A stretch of DNA of 64,000 bases from an uncultured Bacteroidales bacterium (GCA_900316125.1 ONBO01000006.1:1-64000), one strand, 5' to 3'; positions 35,249 to 44,829 are shown, counted from the stretch's first letter. Made by a program: numbers and translations. Notes: generated by a model from the sequence alone, not told the origin.

Positions 35249-36379
35249 TTAGAGTCTCCTGCTCACATTGTCAAGCGTAGTGGCTTTCCAAGCTGTATAG
35301 TCTCCTGCAATAATATGTTTGCGCGCTTCTTTCACCAGCCATAAGTAGAAGGCAAGGTTGTGGATAGAGGCTATTTGCAAGCCTAAAAGTTCTCCGCTTA
35401 TAGTAATGTGGCGCAGGTAGGCCTTGGTGTAGGCGGTATCCACGTATGATGCGCCGTCGGCCTCAAGAGGCTCAAAGCAGTCAGCCCACTTCTTGTTTCT
35501 GATATTTATGGTGCCGTTCTTGGTGAACAGCATACCGTTACGTCCGTTACGTGTAGGCATTACGCAGTCAAACATATCAACACCACGCTCTATTGATTCA
35601 AGCAGGTTTGCAGGTGTGCCAACTCCCATAAGGTAGCGTGGACGGTCTTTAGGCAGAATCTCATTCACTATCTCAGTCATCTCATACATCTTCTCTGTGG
35701 GTTCGCCCACTGCAAGTCCGCCTATGGCGTTACCGTCCATATCCATCTCAGCCACGCGATATGCAGACTCTCTGCGCAAATCAGGATATACACAGCCTTG
35801 AACTATAGGAAAATAGCTCTGGTGGTAGCCGTATAGTGGTGATGTCTCCTTGTAATGTTTAACACCACGCACCAGCCAGTTAAGAGTTAGGTCAAGTGAT
35901 TTCTTGGCGTAGTTGTAGTCCGCATCGCCGGGGCAGCACTCATCAAGAACCATCATTATGTCTGAGCCTATGATGCGCTGCGTGTCAACCACATTCTCTG
36001 GGGTGAAGAGGTGCTTGCTGCCGTCAATGTGTGAGCGGAATGTGACTCCCTCCTCCTTTAGTTTACGGGTTTGAGCCAGTGAGAAGACCTGAAAGCCGCC
36101 GCTGTCTGTAAGTATGGGGCGGTTCCAGCCTATGAATCTGTGCAGTCCGCCAGCCTGGTGCAGGATGTCAAGTCCAGGACGCAGGTAAAGGTGGTAGGTG
36201 TTGCCTAATATAATTTGAGCCTTGATATCATCTGTAAGCTCACGCTGATGAACGGCCTTAACGCTCCCCACAGTGCCTACAGGCATGAATATGGGGGTCT
36301 CTATAGTGCCGTGGTCTGTAGTGATAAGGCCGGCACGCGCATTGCTTGCTGTGTCTGTTTTAATAAGCTCAAACTTCAT
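35249..36379 (-). CDS. tgt: tRNA-guanine(34) transglycosylase
   Basis: Exchanges G34 for the queuine precursor preQ1 in tRNAs with GUN anticodons. The 376 residues have the family blocks IFMPVGTVGSVKAV, LGNTYHLYLRPG, TDSGGFQVFSL (catalytic Asp region), GGLAVGEPTEKMYE and VDMFDCVMPTRNGRNG. The structural zinc site CxCxxC expected before the YxxAYLRH segment is missing: the sequence there is DGASYVDTAYTKAYLRH, although the downstream His (ASIHNLAFY) remains. ATG 36379 is chosen; the longer frame to 36421 includes the promoter box. It is monocistronic. Function is very likely retained because all catalytic blocks are present. Confidence 0.93.
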   Translation of the reverse strand: MKFELIKTDTASNARAGLITTDHGTIETPIFMPVGTVGSVKAVHQRELTDDIKAQIILGNTYHLYLRPGLDILHQAGGLHRFIGWNRPILTDSGGFQVFSLAQTRKLKEEGVTFRSHIDGSKHLFTPENVVDTQRIIGSDIMMVLDECCPGDADYNYAKKSLDLTLNWLVRGVKHYKETSPLYGYHQSYFPIVQGCVYPDLRRESAYRVAEMDMDGNAIGGLAVGEPTEKMYEMTEIVNEILPKDRPRYLMGVGTPANLLESIERGVDMFDCVMPTRNGRNGMLFTKNGTINIRNKKWADCFEPLEADGASYVDTAYTKAYLRHITISGELLGLQIASIHNLAFYLWLVKEARKHIIAGDYTAWKATTLDNVSRRL

Positions 36380-36387
36380 AACGGCTG

Positions 36388-36395
36388 CAAAATTA
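36388..36395 (-). promoter_or_regulatory. tgt -7 box
   Basis: TAATTTTG on the minus strand, 8 nt before the ATG, implying a very short or absent leader. Confidence 0.5.
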
Positions 36396-36466
36396 CAAAA
36401 AATAGGTTGTATTAACAACAAATGCTTATTTTTAGGTTTCAGTATGGTGGAATGCTTAATATTTGT

Positions 36467-36474
36467 TAACTTTG
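36467..36474 (+). promoter_or_regulatory. -7 box of lipoprotein A
   Basis: TAACTTTG, 21 nt before the ATG at 36496; the -33 element is unclear. Confidence 0.55.
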
Positions 36475-36495
36475 CACTCCTATAGATTAACAGAT

Positions 36496-38610
36496 ATGAA
36501 AAAGTCTACATTATTCCTTCTTTGTGCGCTTGTTGCGCTTGTTTTTGCATCGTGTAAGAAAGAGGACCCGCTGAGTGCGCTGGAACTGAAGTTCTCACAA
36601 CCAAGTGTTACCATAGATGAGGGCGGAGACTATAACTTAGGCAAACTGTTGCTTATCACACCCCAGAATGTAGCTGACACTCTTACGGTTAACTGGAAGA
36701 GCGCAGACCCAAGCATAGCCCAGATGGTTAGCAAAAAATGGGTTCTGGGTGTTTCTATGGGCGAGACCACTATTACTGCTGAGTCTCATGGCAAGAGTGC
36801 GTCTATAAAGGTTATTGTAAATGAGCTGTCTATCACAGGTTTGACTATAAAGGATAAATATAGTGGATCTGTCAATGTTCCAATTGCTCTTGATGGTGTT
36901 ACACTGGATCCGTCTGGTGCAAGCCTTGGACGTATAAACTGGAACTGCTCATCAGAAAAGGTCACTTTTGTCTATGATTCTGAGAATAGACAGTGGTTTG
37001 TGGTAGCATCAGAGGCTGGTACATACTCCATCACAGCTAAGGCTGGTGATTTGGAGGCACAGAGTGCAGAACTCTCTGTGACCGTGAAGAGAATAAGCAA
37101 AATAAATCTTAGCGAGACTTCAATTCCTCTTCTGAGTGAAGGCTCAGAGAAACGTACAGCCAAGCTTACATACACCATAGAGCCTGAAGACGCCTCATAT
37201 AAATGGGCTGAGTGGATAGTTAGCGGTGATGACTGCATTGAGTTCAATGATGGTGACATACGGTCAAAAGACGGAGTGGAGGGTACCGCTGTTATCACTG
37301 TAAGACATAAGGCCGCGGCCGCAGGTGACGTTGATGTGGAGGCAAAGTGCACCGTGACGGTAACAAAGAGCGCTCCTGTGGAGTCTTTCTCTCTGTCAGT
37401 ACAGAGTAAAACCTTAAAGTCTGGAGAAAACTTCACCCTCAGTGTTAAAGATCTCTCTCCTGCCACGGCAAGTGCTGAGTACATACGTTGGGAGTGTGAT
37501 TCTCCGGATGATGTGACTCTTAGTGCTGCAACAGGCGCATCGTGTACGGTAACAGCCAAGGCTAAGGATGACAAGACTGTGAGGGTCAAGGCCATAGCTC
37601 CTAATGGGTACGAGAAAGAATGTACTGTAACTATAACCACAATACCTGTTCAGAGCATATCATTTAATAATGGTACAGACCTTATTGCGTTTGCCGGCAA
37701 AACTTACAACCTGCCAAAGGTTACTGTAACTCCAAGTAACGCCACTAAGGCCTCCGATGTGGAGTATGCTGTATCTGACGCGGTTATAAGAGCCGTTGAG
37801 GGTGAGTCCTCTGTAGCATATACAGTATCAAACAGCGTTGGCAGTGATGTCAAGACCTGCACAGTTACTGCTACGTGCGGGGGAAAGAGCGCTCAGTTTG
37901 TAATGTACGCTGTACCGTCAAACTACATGAGCCTTATTACTCCGGAAAGCGCCTACTCGGAATTTGGTACGTTTGGTATGGGAGAGAAGACGCTTAAACC
38001 TACTCAGCTTGTTAAAAGTGATTATAAAAACTCTCCTGTTGCGTCTAAACTTAAGCTGCGCTATGGTAGTACGAGTGGCACGGCAACCAAAGCTATAATT
38101 GAGACTGAAACATATAGTGCGGAGGCGGAATTCAGTGTGTATAAATATGACTACAACTACAATATCGCCAGCTCCACACCTTCAGTTAACAAGACAAACG
38201 TCACGTTTAAGCTTGTTCTTAGTGACATGAACGATAATAAGTTGGTGTCTGGTAGTATGAACACATATTTTTACAACTCTGTAGTGAAATATACTTATGA
38301 GACAGTACAAAAGAAAGATAACAAGATTGTTAAAGTCAGTGGTGATATAAGCCCAAACGAGACTCTGAATCTTAATATAGTGAGAGACGGCAGTGCACAG
38401 AAAATTTACACACCTGCCTTCACCATATATGCAGAGTATTACACAAATAGGGACAAATCAACTACAGGTACTTGCAGAGCGGCTGAAAGTTCAAGGAGTG
38501 ATGTGCCAGGAGTTCAGGATATTACACGTACAATCAGTGTTTATAGCAGTGACGCCACCAAATCTAAGACCGGCACTGTTGATTTTACCGTAAAGTTTAA
38601 GAAAAACTAA
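36496..38610 (+). CDS. Big_2-type surface lipoprotein A (family of five)
   Basis: A 704-residue protein with a lipoprotein signal (MKKSTLFLLCALVALVFASC, then KKEDP). The acidic/lysine residues after Cys resemble the Bacteroidota surface-export signal, so it should be displayed outside the cell. About residues 25-115 form a Big_2/BACON-like Ig unit (LLITPQNVADTLTVNWKSADPSIAQM, then GKSASIKVIV), and further Ig-like units follow to about 475. The last 230 residues (YAVPSNYMSLITPESAYSEFG onward) form a separate part shared with the four paralogs at 40773, 45173, 47285 and 50729, ending GTVDFTVKFKKN. I do not recognise this C-terminal part. It is the most diverged of the five. Adhesion or glycan binding is a guess. 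Confidence 0.75.
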   Translation: MKKSTLFLLCALVALVFASCKKEDPLSALELKFSQPSVTIDEGGDYNLGKLLLITPQNVADTLTVNWKSADPSIAQMVSKKWVLGVSMGETTITAESHGKSASIKVIVNELSITGLTIKDKYSGSVNVPIALDGVTLDPSGASLGRINWNCSSEKVTFVYDSENRQWFVVASEAGTYSITAKAGDLEAQSAELSVTVKRISKINLSETSIPLLSEGSEKRTAKLTYTIEPEDASYKWAEWIVSGDDCIEFNDGDIRSKDGVEGTAVITVRHKAAAAGDVDVEAKCTVTVTKSAPVESFSLSVQSKTLKSGENFTLSVKDLSPATASAEYIRWECDSPDDVTLSAATGASCTVTAKAKDDKTVRVKAIAPNGYEKECTVTITTIPVQSISFNNGTDLIAFAGKTYNLPKVTVTPSNATKASDVEYAVSDAVIRAVEGESSVAYTVSNSVGSDVKTCTVTATCGGKSAQFVMYAVPSNYMSLITPESAYSEFGTFGMGEKTLKPTQLVKSDYKNSPVASKLKLRYGSTSGTATKAIIETETYSAEAEFSVYKYDYNYNIASSTPSVNKTNVTFKLVLSDMNDNKLVSGSMNTYFYNSVVKYTYETVQKKDNKIVKVSGDISPNETLNLNIVRDGSAQKIYTPAFTIYAEYYTNRDKSTTGTCRAAESSRSDVPGVQDITRTISVYSSDATKSKTGTVDFTVKFKKN

Positions 38611-38627
38611 GCTTGGGGCATAATTCT

Positions 38628-40586
38628 TTATGCCCGTAGAGCTCTCATTGAGTTAAGCACTGCCAGTACTGTTACGCCTACGTCTGCAAAGGCGGCCATC
38701 CACATGGTGGCAAGGCCAAAGCTTGCAAGCACAAGCACTGCCACTTTAATGCCTATGGCAAACCATACGTTCTCACGGGCTATCAGTACTGTATTACGTG
38801 CTACTGACACAGCAGCAGCCACCTTTGAGGGCTCATCGTTCATAATGACAACATCGGCCGCCTCAATGGCTGCGTCAGAACCAAGAGAGCCCATTGCAAT
38901 GCCCACATCAGAGAGGGCGAGCACAGGTGCGTCATTTATGCCGTCACCTACAAACGCCACATATTTGCCAGACTCTTTTTGAGCAAGCAGCTTCTCCATC
39001 TGCTCCACCTTGCCTGTAGGCAGAAGTTCAGCATGATATTCACTCATTCCAAGTTTCTCTGCCACACTTTGAGCCACCTCTTTACGGTCTCCTGTGAGCA
39101 TCACTGTGTTCTTAACGCCTAAACGTTTAAGCTCCGATATGGCGTTTGCGCTATCTTCTTTTATCTTGTCATTTATAACTATATGACCAGCGTACGCTCC
39201 GTTTATTGCCACATGGATTATAGTGCCCACATGGTGGCAGTCATGCCATTTGGCGCCTACGGAATCCATCATACGGGTGTTGCCCACACAAACCTCCTCA
39301 CTGCCAACCTTGGCTTTTACGCCGTGACCTGCAATCTCCTCTACATCAGTGATTTCACAGCCGTCAGTAGCCTCATCAGGGAATGCGTCACGCAGAGCCG
39401 CACCTATAGGGTGGGTTGAATAACGCTCCACATGGGCTGCAAGGTGCAGCAGACGCCACTCACTGCACTGGTCAGGGTGGACAGCCTCCACCACAAACTT
39501 ACCGTGTGTAAGAGTGCCTGTCTTGTCAAAAACCACAGTTGAAAGTTTTGACAGCACATCCATGTAGTTGGCCCCTTTTATTAGCACTCCCTTACGCGAT
39601 GCGCCGCCCAGTCCGCCAAAGAATGCGAGCGGTACTGATATTACAAGGGCGCACGGGCATGACACTACAAGGAATATCAAGGCTCTATGCAGCCATTTTG
39701 TAAACTCCCCGCTGAGGTCTCCAAGCACAAGTGGCGGAATAAACGCCACGGCAATGGCAAGGAACACCACTATTGGGGTGTATATGCGGGCGAACCTTGT
39801 GATAAACGCCTCGCTCTTTGATTTGCGCTCTCCTGCGTTCTCCACAAGGTTTATTATCTTTGATACGGTGCTCTCACCAAACACTTTGGTTGTTCGTATT
39901 CTAAGTACTCCGCCAATGTTTATACAGCCTGAGAGTATCTCATCGCCGGCTACCACATTTTTAGGAAGGCTCTCACCTGTGAGAGCGGCTGTATTAAGTG
40001 ATGACGAGCCCTCCAGAACCACACCGTCAAGAGGAATCTTGTCTCCAGGGCGCACAACTATAACCTCTCCAACTTGCACGTTGTCTGGTGAAACTTGCTG
40101 AATAGTGCCGCCGCGCTCCACATTGGCCACATCGGGGCGGATATCCATAAGGTGAGATATGCTGTCACGGCTCTTGCCTTCTGCATAGCCTTCAAACAGT
40201 TCTCCCACTTGATAGAATAGCATTACAAACACTGACTCTGCAAACTCCACGCTGCCGCCAGGCATAAAAGCTATGGCAAAGGCGCCCATTGTGGCTATTG
40301 ACATTAGAAAGTACTCGTTGAACAGGTTGCCGTGGAAAATACCCTCTGCGGCCTCTTTAAGTGTATCATGACCTACTAACAGATAAGGAACCAGATATAC
40401 AAGCAGAAGCCCCCATACTGGCAGTTCCACTGTGTGTTCAACTACAGCCGCAGCTATAAGCAGAACCACCGTGGCTGCAATAATTATTATCTGTTTCTTA
40501 CCGCCATGCTCATGATGGTGGTGCTCATGTTCATGATGATGCTCGTGCTCATGTTCGTGTTCGTGATGATGATGTTCGTGTGACAT
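38628..40586 (-). CDS. heavy-metal P1B-type ATPase, Zn/Cd/Pb type
   Basis: Exports divalent heavy metal ions at the cost of ATP. With ATG 40586 it has 652 residues. The N-terminus is a His/Glu-rich stretch (alternating HEHEHEHHHEH for about 30 residues) in place of the usual CxxC heavy-metal-associated domain. The core has the membrane metal site CPCALVISVP, phosphorylation motif DKTGTLTHG, THPIG (the HP locus) and GDGINDAPVLALSDVGIAMG. CPC with this context fits zinc/cadmium/cobalt subtypes rather than copper (CPC with different flanks); the His tail fits zinc. The GTG start at 40610 would lie at or before the expected transcript start from the -7 box at 40612-40619. Confidence 0.9.
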   Translation of the reverse strand: MSHEHHHHEHEHEHEHHHEHEHHHHEHGGKKQIIIIAATVVLLIAAAVVEHTVELPVWGLLLVYLVPYLLVGHDTLKEAAEGIFHGNLFNEYFLMSIATMGAFAIAFMPGGSVEFAESVFVMLFYQVGELFEGYAEGKSRDSISHLMDIRPDVANVERGGTIQQVSPDNVQVGEVIVVRPGDKIPLDGVVLEGSSSLNTAALTGESLPKNVVAGDEILSGCINIGGVLRIRTTKVFGESTVSKIINLVENAGERKSKSEAFITRFARIYTPIVVFLAIAVAFIPPLVLGDLSGEFTKWLHRALIFLVVSCPCALVISVPLAFFGGLGGASRKGVLIKGANYMDVLSKLSTVVFDKTGTLTHGKFVVEAVHPDQCSEWRLLHLAAHVERYSTHPIGAALRDAFPDEATDGCEITDVEEIAGHGVKAKVGSEEVCVGNTRMMDSVGAKWHDCHHVGTIIHVAINGAYAGHIVINDKIKEDSANAISELKRLGVKNTVMLTGDRKEVAQSVAEKLGMSEYHAELLPTGKVEQMEKLLAQKESGKYVAFVGDGINDAPVLALSDVGIAMGSLGSDAAIEAADVVIMNDEPSKVAAAVSVARNTVLIARENVWFAIGIKVAVLVLASFGLATMWMAAFADVGVTVLAVLNSMRALRA

Positions 40587-40611
40587 ATCTATGCTCTTGT
40601 AAAATTTCACG

Positions 40612-40619
40612 CAAAAGTA
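40612..40619 (-). promoter_or_regulatory. -7 box of the metal ATPase gene
   Basis: TACTTTTG on the minus strand, 25 nt before ATG 40586; supports that start over GTG 40610. Confidence 0.6.
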
Positions 40620-40704
40620 ACACTAATTTTCTCATCATGGAAATGGAAACAACTACTTTGTCTGTTTAATAGCCTCAAAATCACCATTTATTGGGATTAA
40701 AAAG

Positions 40705-40735
40705 TTGCATCGTTGTAAAAAAAACACTATCTTTG
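40705..40735 (+). promoter_or_regulatory. promoter of lipoprotein B
   Basis: TTG (40705-40707), 20 nt, TATCTTTG (40728-40735). Confidence 0.75.
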
Positions 40736-40772
40736 CTTTTTGTAAACCTTAATAACAAATACTTAGGAAAAT

Positions 40773-42812
40773 ATGAGAACCAAAACTTTACTTTTTGTCT
40801 CAGTAATTCTTGCTACTGTTTTTTCTGCCTGCAAGAAAGATGAATTTAAAAATTTGGAGCTTTCCTTTACAAAAAGCGGTGTCCAGGTTGAAGTTGGGGG
40901 AGTGGAGAACTTAAAAGAACTTCTTGTAATAAACCCTCAGAGTCTGGATACTGTTACAGTGCAGTGGAGCGTGGAGGACCCTGCAATAGCAGAGGTCAAA
41001 GATGGTTCCATTAAAGGTCTTAAAAAAGGGAAAACCATAGTAACAGCGGCATCACACGGTAAGAGCGCGTCAATTAGTGTGGATGTCACAGAGATACGCA
41101 TTAAAAGCATTACATTGCCTTCATCTTATCCTAATGCGAATGTCAATGCCCCGTTCGCCCTCTCGGGTATAGAGATTGATCCAAGCGGTGTGAGTCCCAA
41201 ACGTCTTGTCTGGTCTTGCGAATCTGATAAAGTCACCTTCGAATATAATGAAGAAGACCATTTATGGTATGTGACAGCTACTGAGAGCGGAGATTACACA
41301 TTGCAAGTCTCTGCTGATGACGTAGAGTCTCAAAGTGTGGTGCTTACTGTTAAGAGAGAAACTAAAGTTATAAAAGAAATAAGACTTAGTGATACGGAAC
41401 TGACACTCTATAGCGTAGGTACGGAGAAGCGCTCAGCTCCACTTACTTATACCATTTACCCTGAGGATGCCGTTTATAAGGATGTGTTGGTGTCTTATGA
41501 AGGTGTTATGACATGTGCTCGCTACTCTGATGGGAAGGTTACCTCCAGGGATGAAGGTGAGGGCGTGGTAACTATAATTTTTCAGCACAGGCAAGCTGAC
41601 GAAGATGATGTTACAGTAGAAGCGCGGTGCAAGGTTACAGTAGTTAAGTCACCTATAGAAGAGTACCAGGTTCAGCTATCATCCAGTACAGTTACGTACG
41701 GAGGTTCTGTTAACGCCAGTATTACAAGCGTAAAGCCTTCTGGAGCACCTACTGGAGATATTACATGGTCTGTAAGCGACCGGTCGTTGGTTACGCTATC
41801 CACTACAAAAGGCTCGTCTTGTGTAATAACGAGCAAGGCAAAACAGTCTGGAAAAGTTACAATAACAGCCACCGCACCAAATGGATATAAACAAACAGCT
41901 GAACTTACGCTGGCATTCACACCTGTTACGTCAATTAAATTTGCCGATGGTGTTGATAAACAAGATTTGCTCGGTTATGCAGGCAACTCATACTATATCT
42001 TTAATGCTGAGGTAACTCCATCTACCGCAACCCTCAATAAGGTGGTTTACACTTCATCGCCGTCAGGACTTACAATTACCGAACAAAGTACCAGAATTAA
42101 GATAGACATCCCAGCCGTTTCAACTCTTACAAAATATAAGGTTACTGCAACAGTTGAAGGAGATAACAGTAATAGTACATATTTTTATTTGTATGCAGTG
42201 CCCAATGGCTATCTTAATACTATTAAAGTAAATGATCAGACACGATTTGAGTATTTTGGTAAGAGAGACATAATAGAGGCAAAAGATCTCCATACTGGCA
42301 CGCTGCCGAGTAAGTTCATAAAAATGATATATGTGAGCAGACAGTCTGCTGGCGCCAGGGCTGCCGTTGTGCCGTATGAGACATACAAAGAACTAAAAGA
42401 GTATAAGGCTTACGAGTTTGATTATAACAAAATGACTGCTCGTGATCAGATGTGTCATGATATCTTGAACTTGCAGCTGCTTATCTCAGATATGAACGGA
42501 TTAAAAACAACATCTGATGTGATTAAATGGGATCTGTATTCATCTTTGCAATGTTACGCATATGTTTCAACTGCTGATATAGGGAATAGGTATGTCGTTA
42601 ATGAGGGAGGAACAATAAATGTTCCTGCAGGGGAGAATGTGTCACTTTACGTGGGATATTATACAAATACCAGTATGGGTGCTTCCGAGTATGAACGGGT
42701 CAAGCTTGTGGAAGGTCGTAGCAAGGGAAGCACGTATGTAGTAACTCATTATGGCAGTGATGTAACAAAAGCTGTTACAGGAGATGTAAGGTTTACTATT
42801 AAATGGAAATAG
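40773..42812 (+). CDS. Big_2-type surface lipoprotein B (family of five)
   Basis: A 679-residue lipoprotein: signal MRTKTLLFVSVILATVFSAC followed by KKDEFKN, which fits a surface-export signal. Residues about 20-110 form the first Ig-like unit (LLVINPQSLDTVTVQWSVED, HGKSASISVDV), with further units (VTSIKFADGVD region about 390) and the shared C-terminal part from YAVPNGYLNTIK to GDVRFTIKWK. The N-terminal 45 residues are nearly the same as those of paralog E at 50729, so B and E form one subgroup. The ATG lies 37 nt after a full promoter. The downstream gene of unknown function starts 17 nt later and may be co-transcribed. Function unknown; surface binding is inferred. Confidence 0.78.
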   Translation: MRTKTLLFVSVILATVFSACKKDEFKNLELSFTKSGVQVEVGGVENLKELLVINPQSLDTVTVQWSVEDPAIAEVKDGSIKGLKKGKTIVTAASHGKSASISVDVTEIRIKSITLPSSYPNANVNAPFALSGIEIDPSGVSPKRLVWSCESDKVTFEYNEEDHLWYVTATESGDYTLQVSADDVESQSVVLTVKRETKVIKEIRLSDTELTLYSVGTEKRSAPLTYTIYPEDAVYKDVLVSYEGVMTCARYSDGKVTSRDEGEGVVTIIFQHRQADEDDVTVEARCKVTVVKSPIEEYQVQLSSSTVTYGGSVNASITSVKPSGAPTGDITWSVSDRSLVTLSTTKGSSCVITSKAKQSGKVTITATAPNGYKQTAELTLAFTPVTSIKFADGVDKQDLLGYAGNSYYIFNAEVTPSTATLNKVVYTSSPSGLTITEQSTRIKIDIPAVSTLTKYKVTATVEGDNSNSTYFYLYAVPNGYLNTIKVNDQTRFEYFGKRDIIEAKDLHTGTLPSKFIKMIYVSRQSAGARAAVVPYETYKELKEYKAYEFDYNKMTARDQMCHDILNLQLLISDMNGLKTTSDVIKWDLYSSLQCYAYVSTADIGNRYVVNEGGTINVPAGENVSLYVGYYTNTSMGASEYERVKLVEGRSKGSTYVVTHYGSDVTKAVTGDVRFTIKWK

Positions 42813-42829
42813 CTGGGATTTATTGAATA

Positions 42830-43588
42830 ATGACAATTCAGGACAATGTGGTTTGGGAGGATGGCGAGCGCAGGCTGCACTTTGACGGCGATGTGCTCAA
42901 ACTGCATTACAAAGATGAGGATTACACCTTTAGCAGCCATGGCTATGAACCAATGGCAATAATATTGAAAGACGGCACGGAGGTGGCGTACATACATAAT
43001 TCTTTCATCGTGGAGGATGTATGCAAAGCGTTCATTGAGAACCCTAAGTATCTTTGTAGCACTATAACAGACCATAACTATAATGCCAAGCACTTCTGTA
43101 TGCTGCTCACCACCGCATTGGACTATGGTTTCGAATGGGATATTGACACTCTGGAGAGTAAACTCCGCTTTCAGGAGCGTGAAGTGTGGTACAGTGCAGA
43201 CGGTATTGAGTTTGGAAAGTACGGCGATGAGATAGATGACAGCATAGATGCTTCAGAACTTGATGAAGATGATGATTTAGAAAACTGCGTTTATGATATT
43301 ATCTACTTAATGGTTGACGGTAAGGAGTACCGCCTTAAAGACGCCACAATGGACAAGATGAACCAGCTCGGTATTTTTGAACCAGGTAGACGCAAACCAA
43401 AGATACGCATCAATGGCACTAAAGGCTCAGTTATTGCCGCATACGCCGCATACTGGCGCAGCGGTAATACATTCACGCCTTTTGGATTCACATGCAATAC
43501 CAAACAGTTCTGTGATATGATAGCCTACGTCATACGTGACGGCAGGAACTGCTATGAGATGAGTACGCTACGCAAAACATTGTTCTAA
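42830..43588 (+). CDS. acidic protein of unknown function
   Basis: A 252-residue protein without signal peptide or membrane segment, so probably cytoplasmic. It starts MTIQDNVVWEDGERRLHF, has a strongly acidic stretch at about residues 137-155 (DEIDDSIDASELDEDDDLE) and a basic region near 188-200 (EPGRRKPKIRINGTKG). I do not recognise a family. Its start lies 17 nt after lipoprotein B, so it probably shares its transcript. A decayed copy with a large internal deletion lies at 44921-45066, next to an inverted palindrome, showing that this gene or part of it has been duplicated locally. Confidence 0.7.
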   Translation: MTIQDNVVWEDGERRLHFDGDVLKLHYKDEDYTFSSHGYEPMAIILKDGTEVAYIHNSFIVEDVCKAFIENPKYLCSTITDHNYNAKHFCMLLTTALDYGFEWDIDTLESKLRFQEREVWYSADGIEFGKYGDEIDDSIDASELDEDDDLENCVYDIIYLMVDGKEYRLKDATMDKMNQLGIFEPGRRKPKIRINGTKGSVIAAYAAYWRSGNTFTPFGFTCNTKQFCDMIAYVIRDGRNCYEMSTLRKTLF

Positions 43589-43776
43589 ATGGAAATTGTT
43601 TTACAAATGAAAATAGAAGACACATACATGTTGTTAAGCGTGGGGTAATGGCTGTGTGTCTTACTGATGGCAGGGAGGTTTTAGTGCCTCTTGGACACAA
43701 GTAAGATATATTCCGTGAAGGATGTCCTTCATTACTGATTTGCATTATTTACCATAGGCATACATGTAAATATTAA
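43589..43776. other. gap downstream of the acidic-protein gene
   Basis: About 190 bp with no convincing gene. A short open stretch ending at 43704 (MAVCLTDGREVLVPLGHK, from 43648) has coding-like composition and may be the tail of a lost gene. The remainder to the palindrome at 43777 is AT-rich with nothing recognisable. Confidence 0.4.
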
Positions 43777-43810
43777 CAAGAACGAGGACTGTGCATAGCC
43801 CTCGTTCTTG
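43777..43810. repeat. 34-bp near-palindrome, left copy (cassette boundary)
   Basis: Arms CAAGAACGAGG and CCTCGTTCTTG enclose an asymmetric loop (ACTGTGCATAGC). AA before and TT after extend the stem, and T4 follows, so it can also end transcription. Its exact reverse complement occurs at 44878-44911. Confidence 0.9.
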
Positions 43811-43878
43811 TTTTCGGTGACGTTACTCATAACCATTTCTTATGATTCTGCAAACTGACTTTTCATTATAAAAAGGGA

Positions 43879-43909
43879 TTGCCGTAAGCGGTGGCGCAGC
43901 GTAATTTTG
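43879..43909 (+). promoter_or_regulatory. flavodoxin promoter
   Basis: TTG (43879-43881), 20 nt, TAATTTTG (43902-43909), 22 nt before the ATG. It lies inside the palindrome-bounded cassette, so an inversion would carry the promoter with the gene. Confidence 0.75.
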
Positions 43910-43931
43910 CGTTCGTAAAATTTATGCGAAT

Positions 43932-44426
43932 ATGAGAAGTACAATTGTAATTTACGGTTCCACAACTGGAACGTGTGAGGCTATAGCAGAGAAAATAGCC
44001 TCTAAAATAGGAGCAAGCATACTCAATGTACAAAACCTTGATAGTGATGTTATTTCAAGATATGATAATCTGATACTTGGAACATCAACATGGGGTTGCG
44101 GAGAGATGCAGGATGACTGGTATGACGGACTGCCGAAACTCAAAAGCGCAAATCTTAGCGGCAAGACCATAGCCCTCTTTGGCTGCGGCGATGCAGACTC
44201 ATACGGAGATACGTTTGTGGGCGGTATGGCTGAGATTTATAACGGTGTTAAGGACAGTGGCGCCAAGGTAATAGGTGCAGTTAGTGTTGACGGCTACACG
44301 TTCGACGGTTCAGAGGCTGTAATAGACGGCAAGTTCGTGGGCCTGCCGCTTGATGACGTAAATGAGTGTGAAAAGACAGACAGCCGTATAGAGGCATGGT
44401 TGGAGCAGATTAAACCAAACTTGTAG
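43932..44426 (+). CDS. fldA: flavodoxin
   Basis: Small FMN-containing electron carrier that can replace ferredoxin, often when iron is short. The 164 residues have the phosphate-binding loop YGSTTGTCEAIA at about 8-19, the LGTSTWGCGEMQDDW loop with Trp stacking on FMN near residue 56, and FGCGDADSYGDTFVGG near 85-100. Length and motifs fit the long-chain flavodoxin FldA. It starts 22 nt after a full promoter and is followed after 4 nt by a DUF2023 gene; this pair is recurrent in Bacteroidota. The pair is bounded by inverted 34-bp palindromes. Confidence 0.95.
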   Translation: MRSTIVIYGSTTGTCEAIAEKIASKIGASILNVQNLDSDVISRYDNLILGTSTWGCGEMQDDWYDGLPKLKSANLSGKTIALFGCGDADSYGDTFVGGMAEIYNGVKDSGAKVIGAVSVDGYTFDGSEAVIDGKFVGLPLDDVNECEKTDSRIEAWLEQIKPNL

Positions 44427-44430
44427 CAGT

Positions 44431-44826
44431 ATGTCACATAAATCACTTATTGCAGATGATATGGAGGTTCAAGGAGCATTCTCACCAGAGATGAGGGTGC
44501 TCATGAACCACATATACGAGTATAAGAAGGGAGTGAGGAACATGATAATCTTCACCTGCCGCAAACGCTATGAGAGGTTTGCCACCGAGAGACTAAAAAA
44601 ACAGAACATAGAATACGTGGTGATGCCTGCAGGCAAGGAGAATATCAATATCTATTTTGGCAGACGTGAGTGTATAGGGGCTGTGCGTATGTTTGTTAAC
44701 CGTCCTCTGCATGAACTCTCCCCTGAGGAGGATTTCATACTTGGCACCTTGCTCGGCTATGACCTTTGCGCCCAATGTGAGCGCTACTGCACACGCAAGT
44801 GTAAATGCGGACAAGGGGTGGCATAA
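44431..44826 (+). CDS. DUF2023 family protein
   Basis: A 131-residue soluble protein (LMNHIYEYKKGVRNMIIFTC, YFGRRECIGAVRMFVNRPL, EEDFILGTLLGYDLCAQCERYC) matching the DUF2023 family, which often sits next to flavodoxin. The C-terminus has a cysteine cluster CAQCERYCTRKCKCG that could bind a metal or cluster. It starts 4 nt after fldA and ends at a strong terminator. A role in flavodoxin maturation or electron transfer is suggested only by the recurrent neighbourhood. Confidence 0.82.
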   Translation: MSHKSLIADDMEVQGAFSPEMRVLMNHIYEYKKGVRNMIIFTCRKRYERFATERLKKQNIEYVVMPAGKENINIYFGRRECIGAVRMFVNRPLHELSPEEDFILGTLLGYDLCAQCERYCTRKCKCGQGVA

Positions 44827-44829
44827 TAG

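Noticed and set aside
43879-43909. Invertible promoter (phase switch) driving flavodoxin
   Set aside because: The promoter, gene and terminator all lie inside the inverted repeats, so inversion would not switch the gene off; only the orientation of the unit would change.
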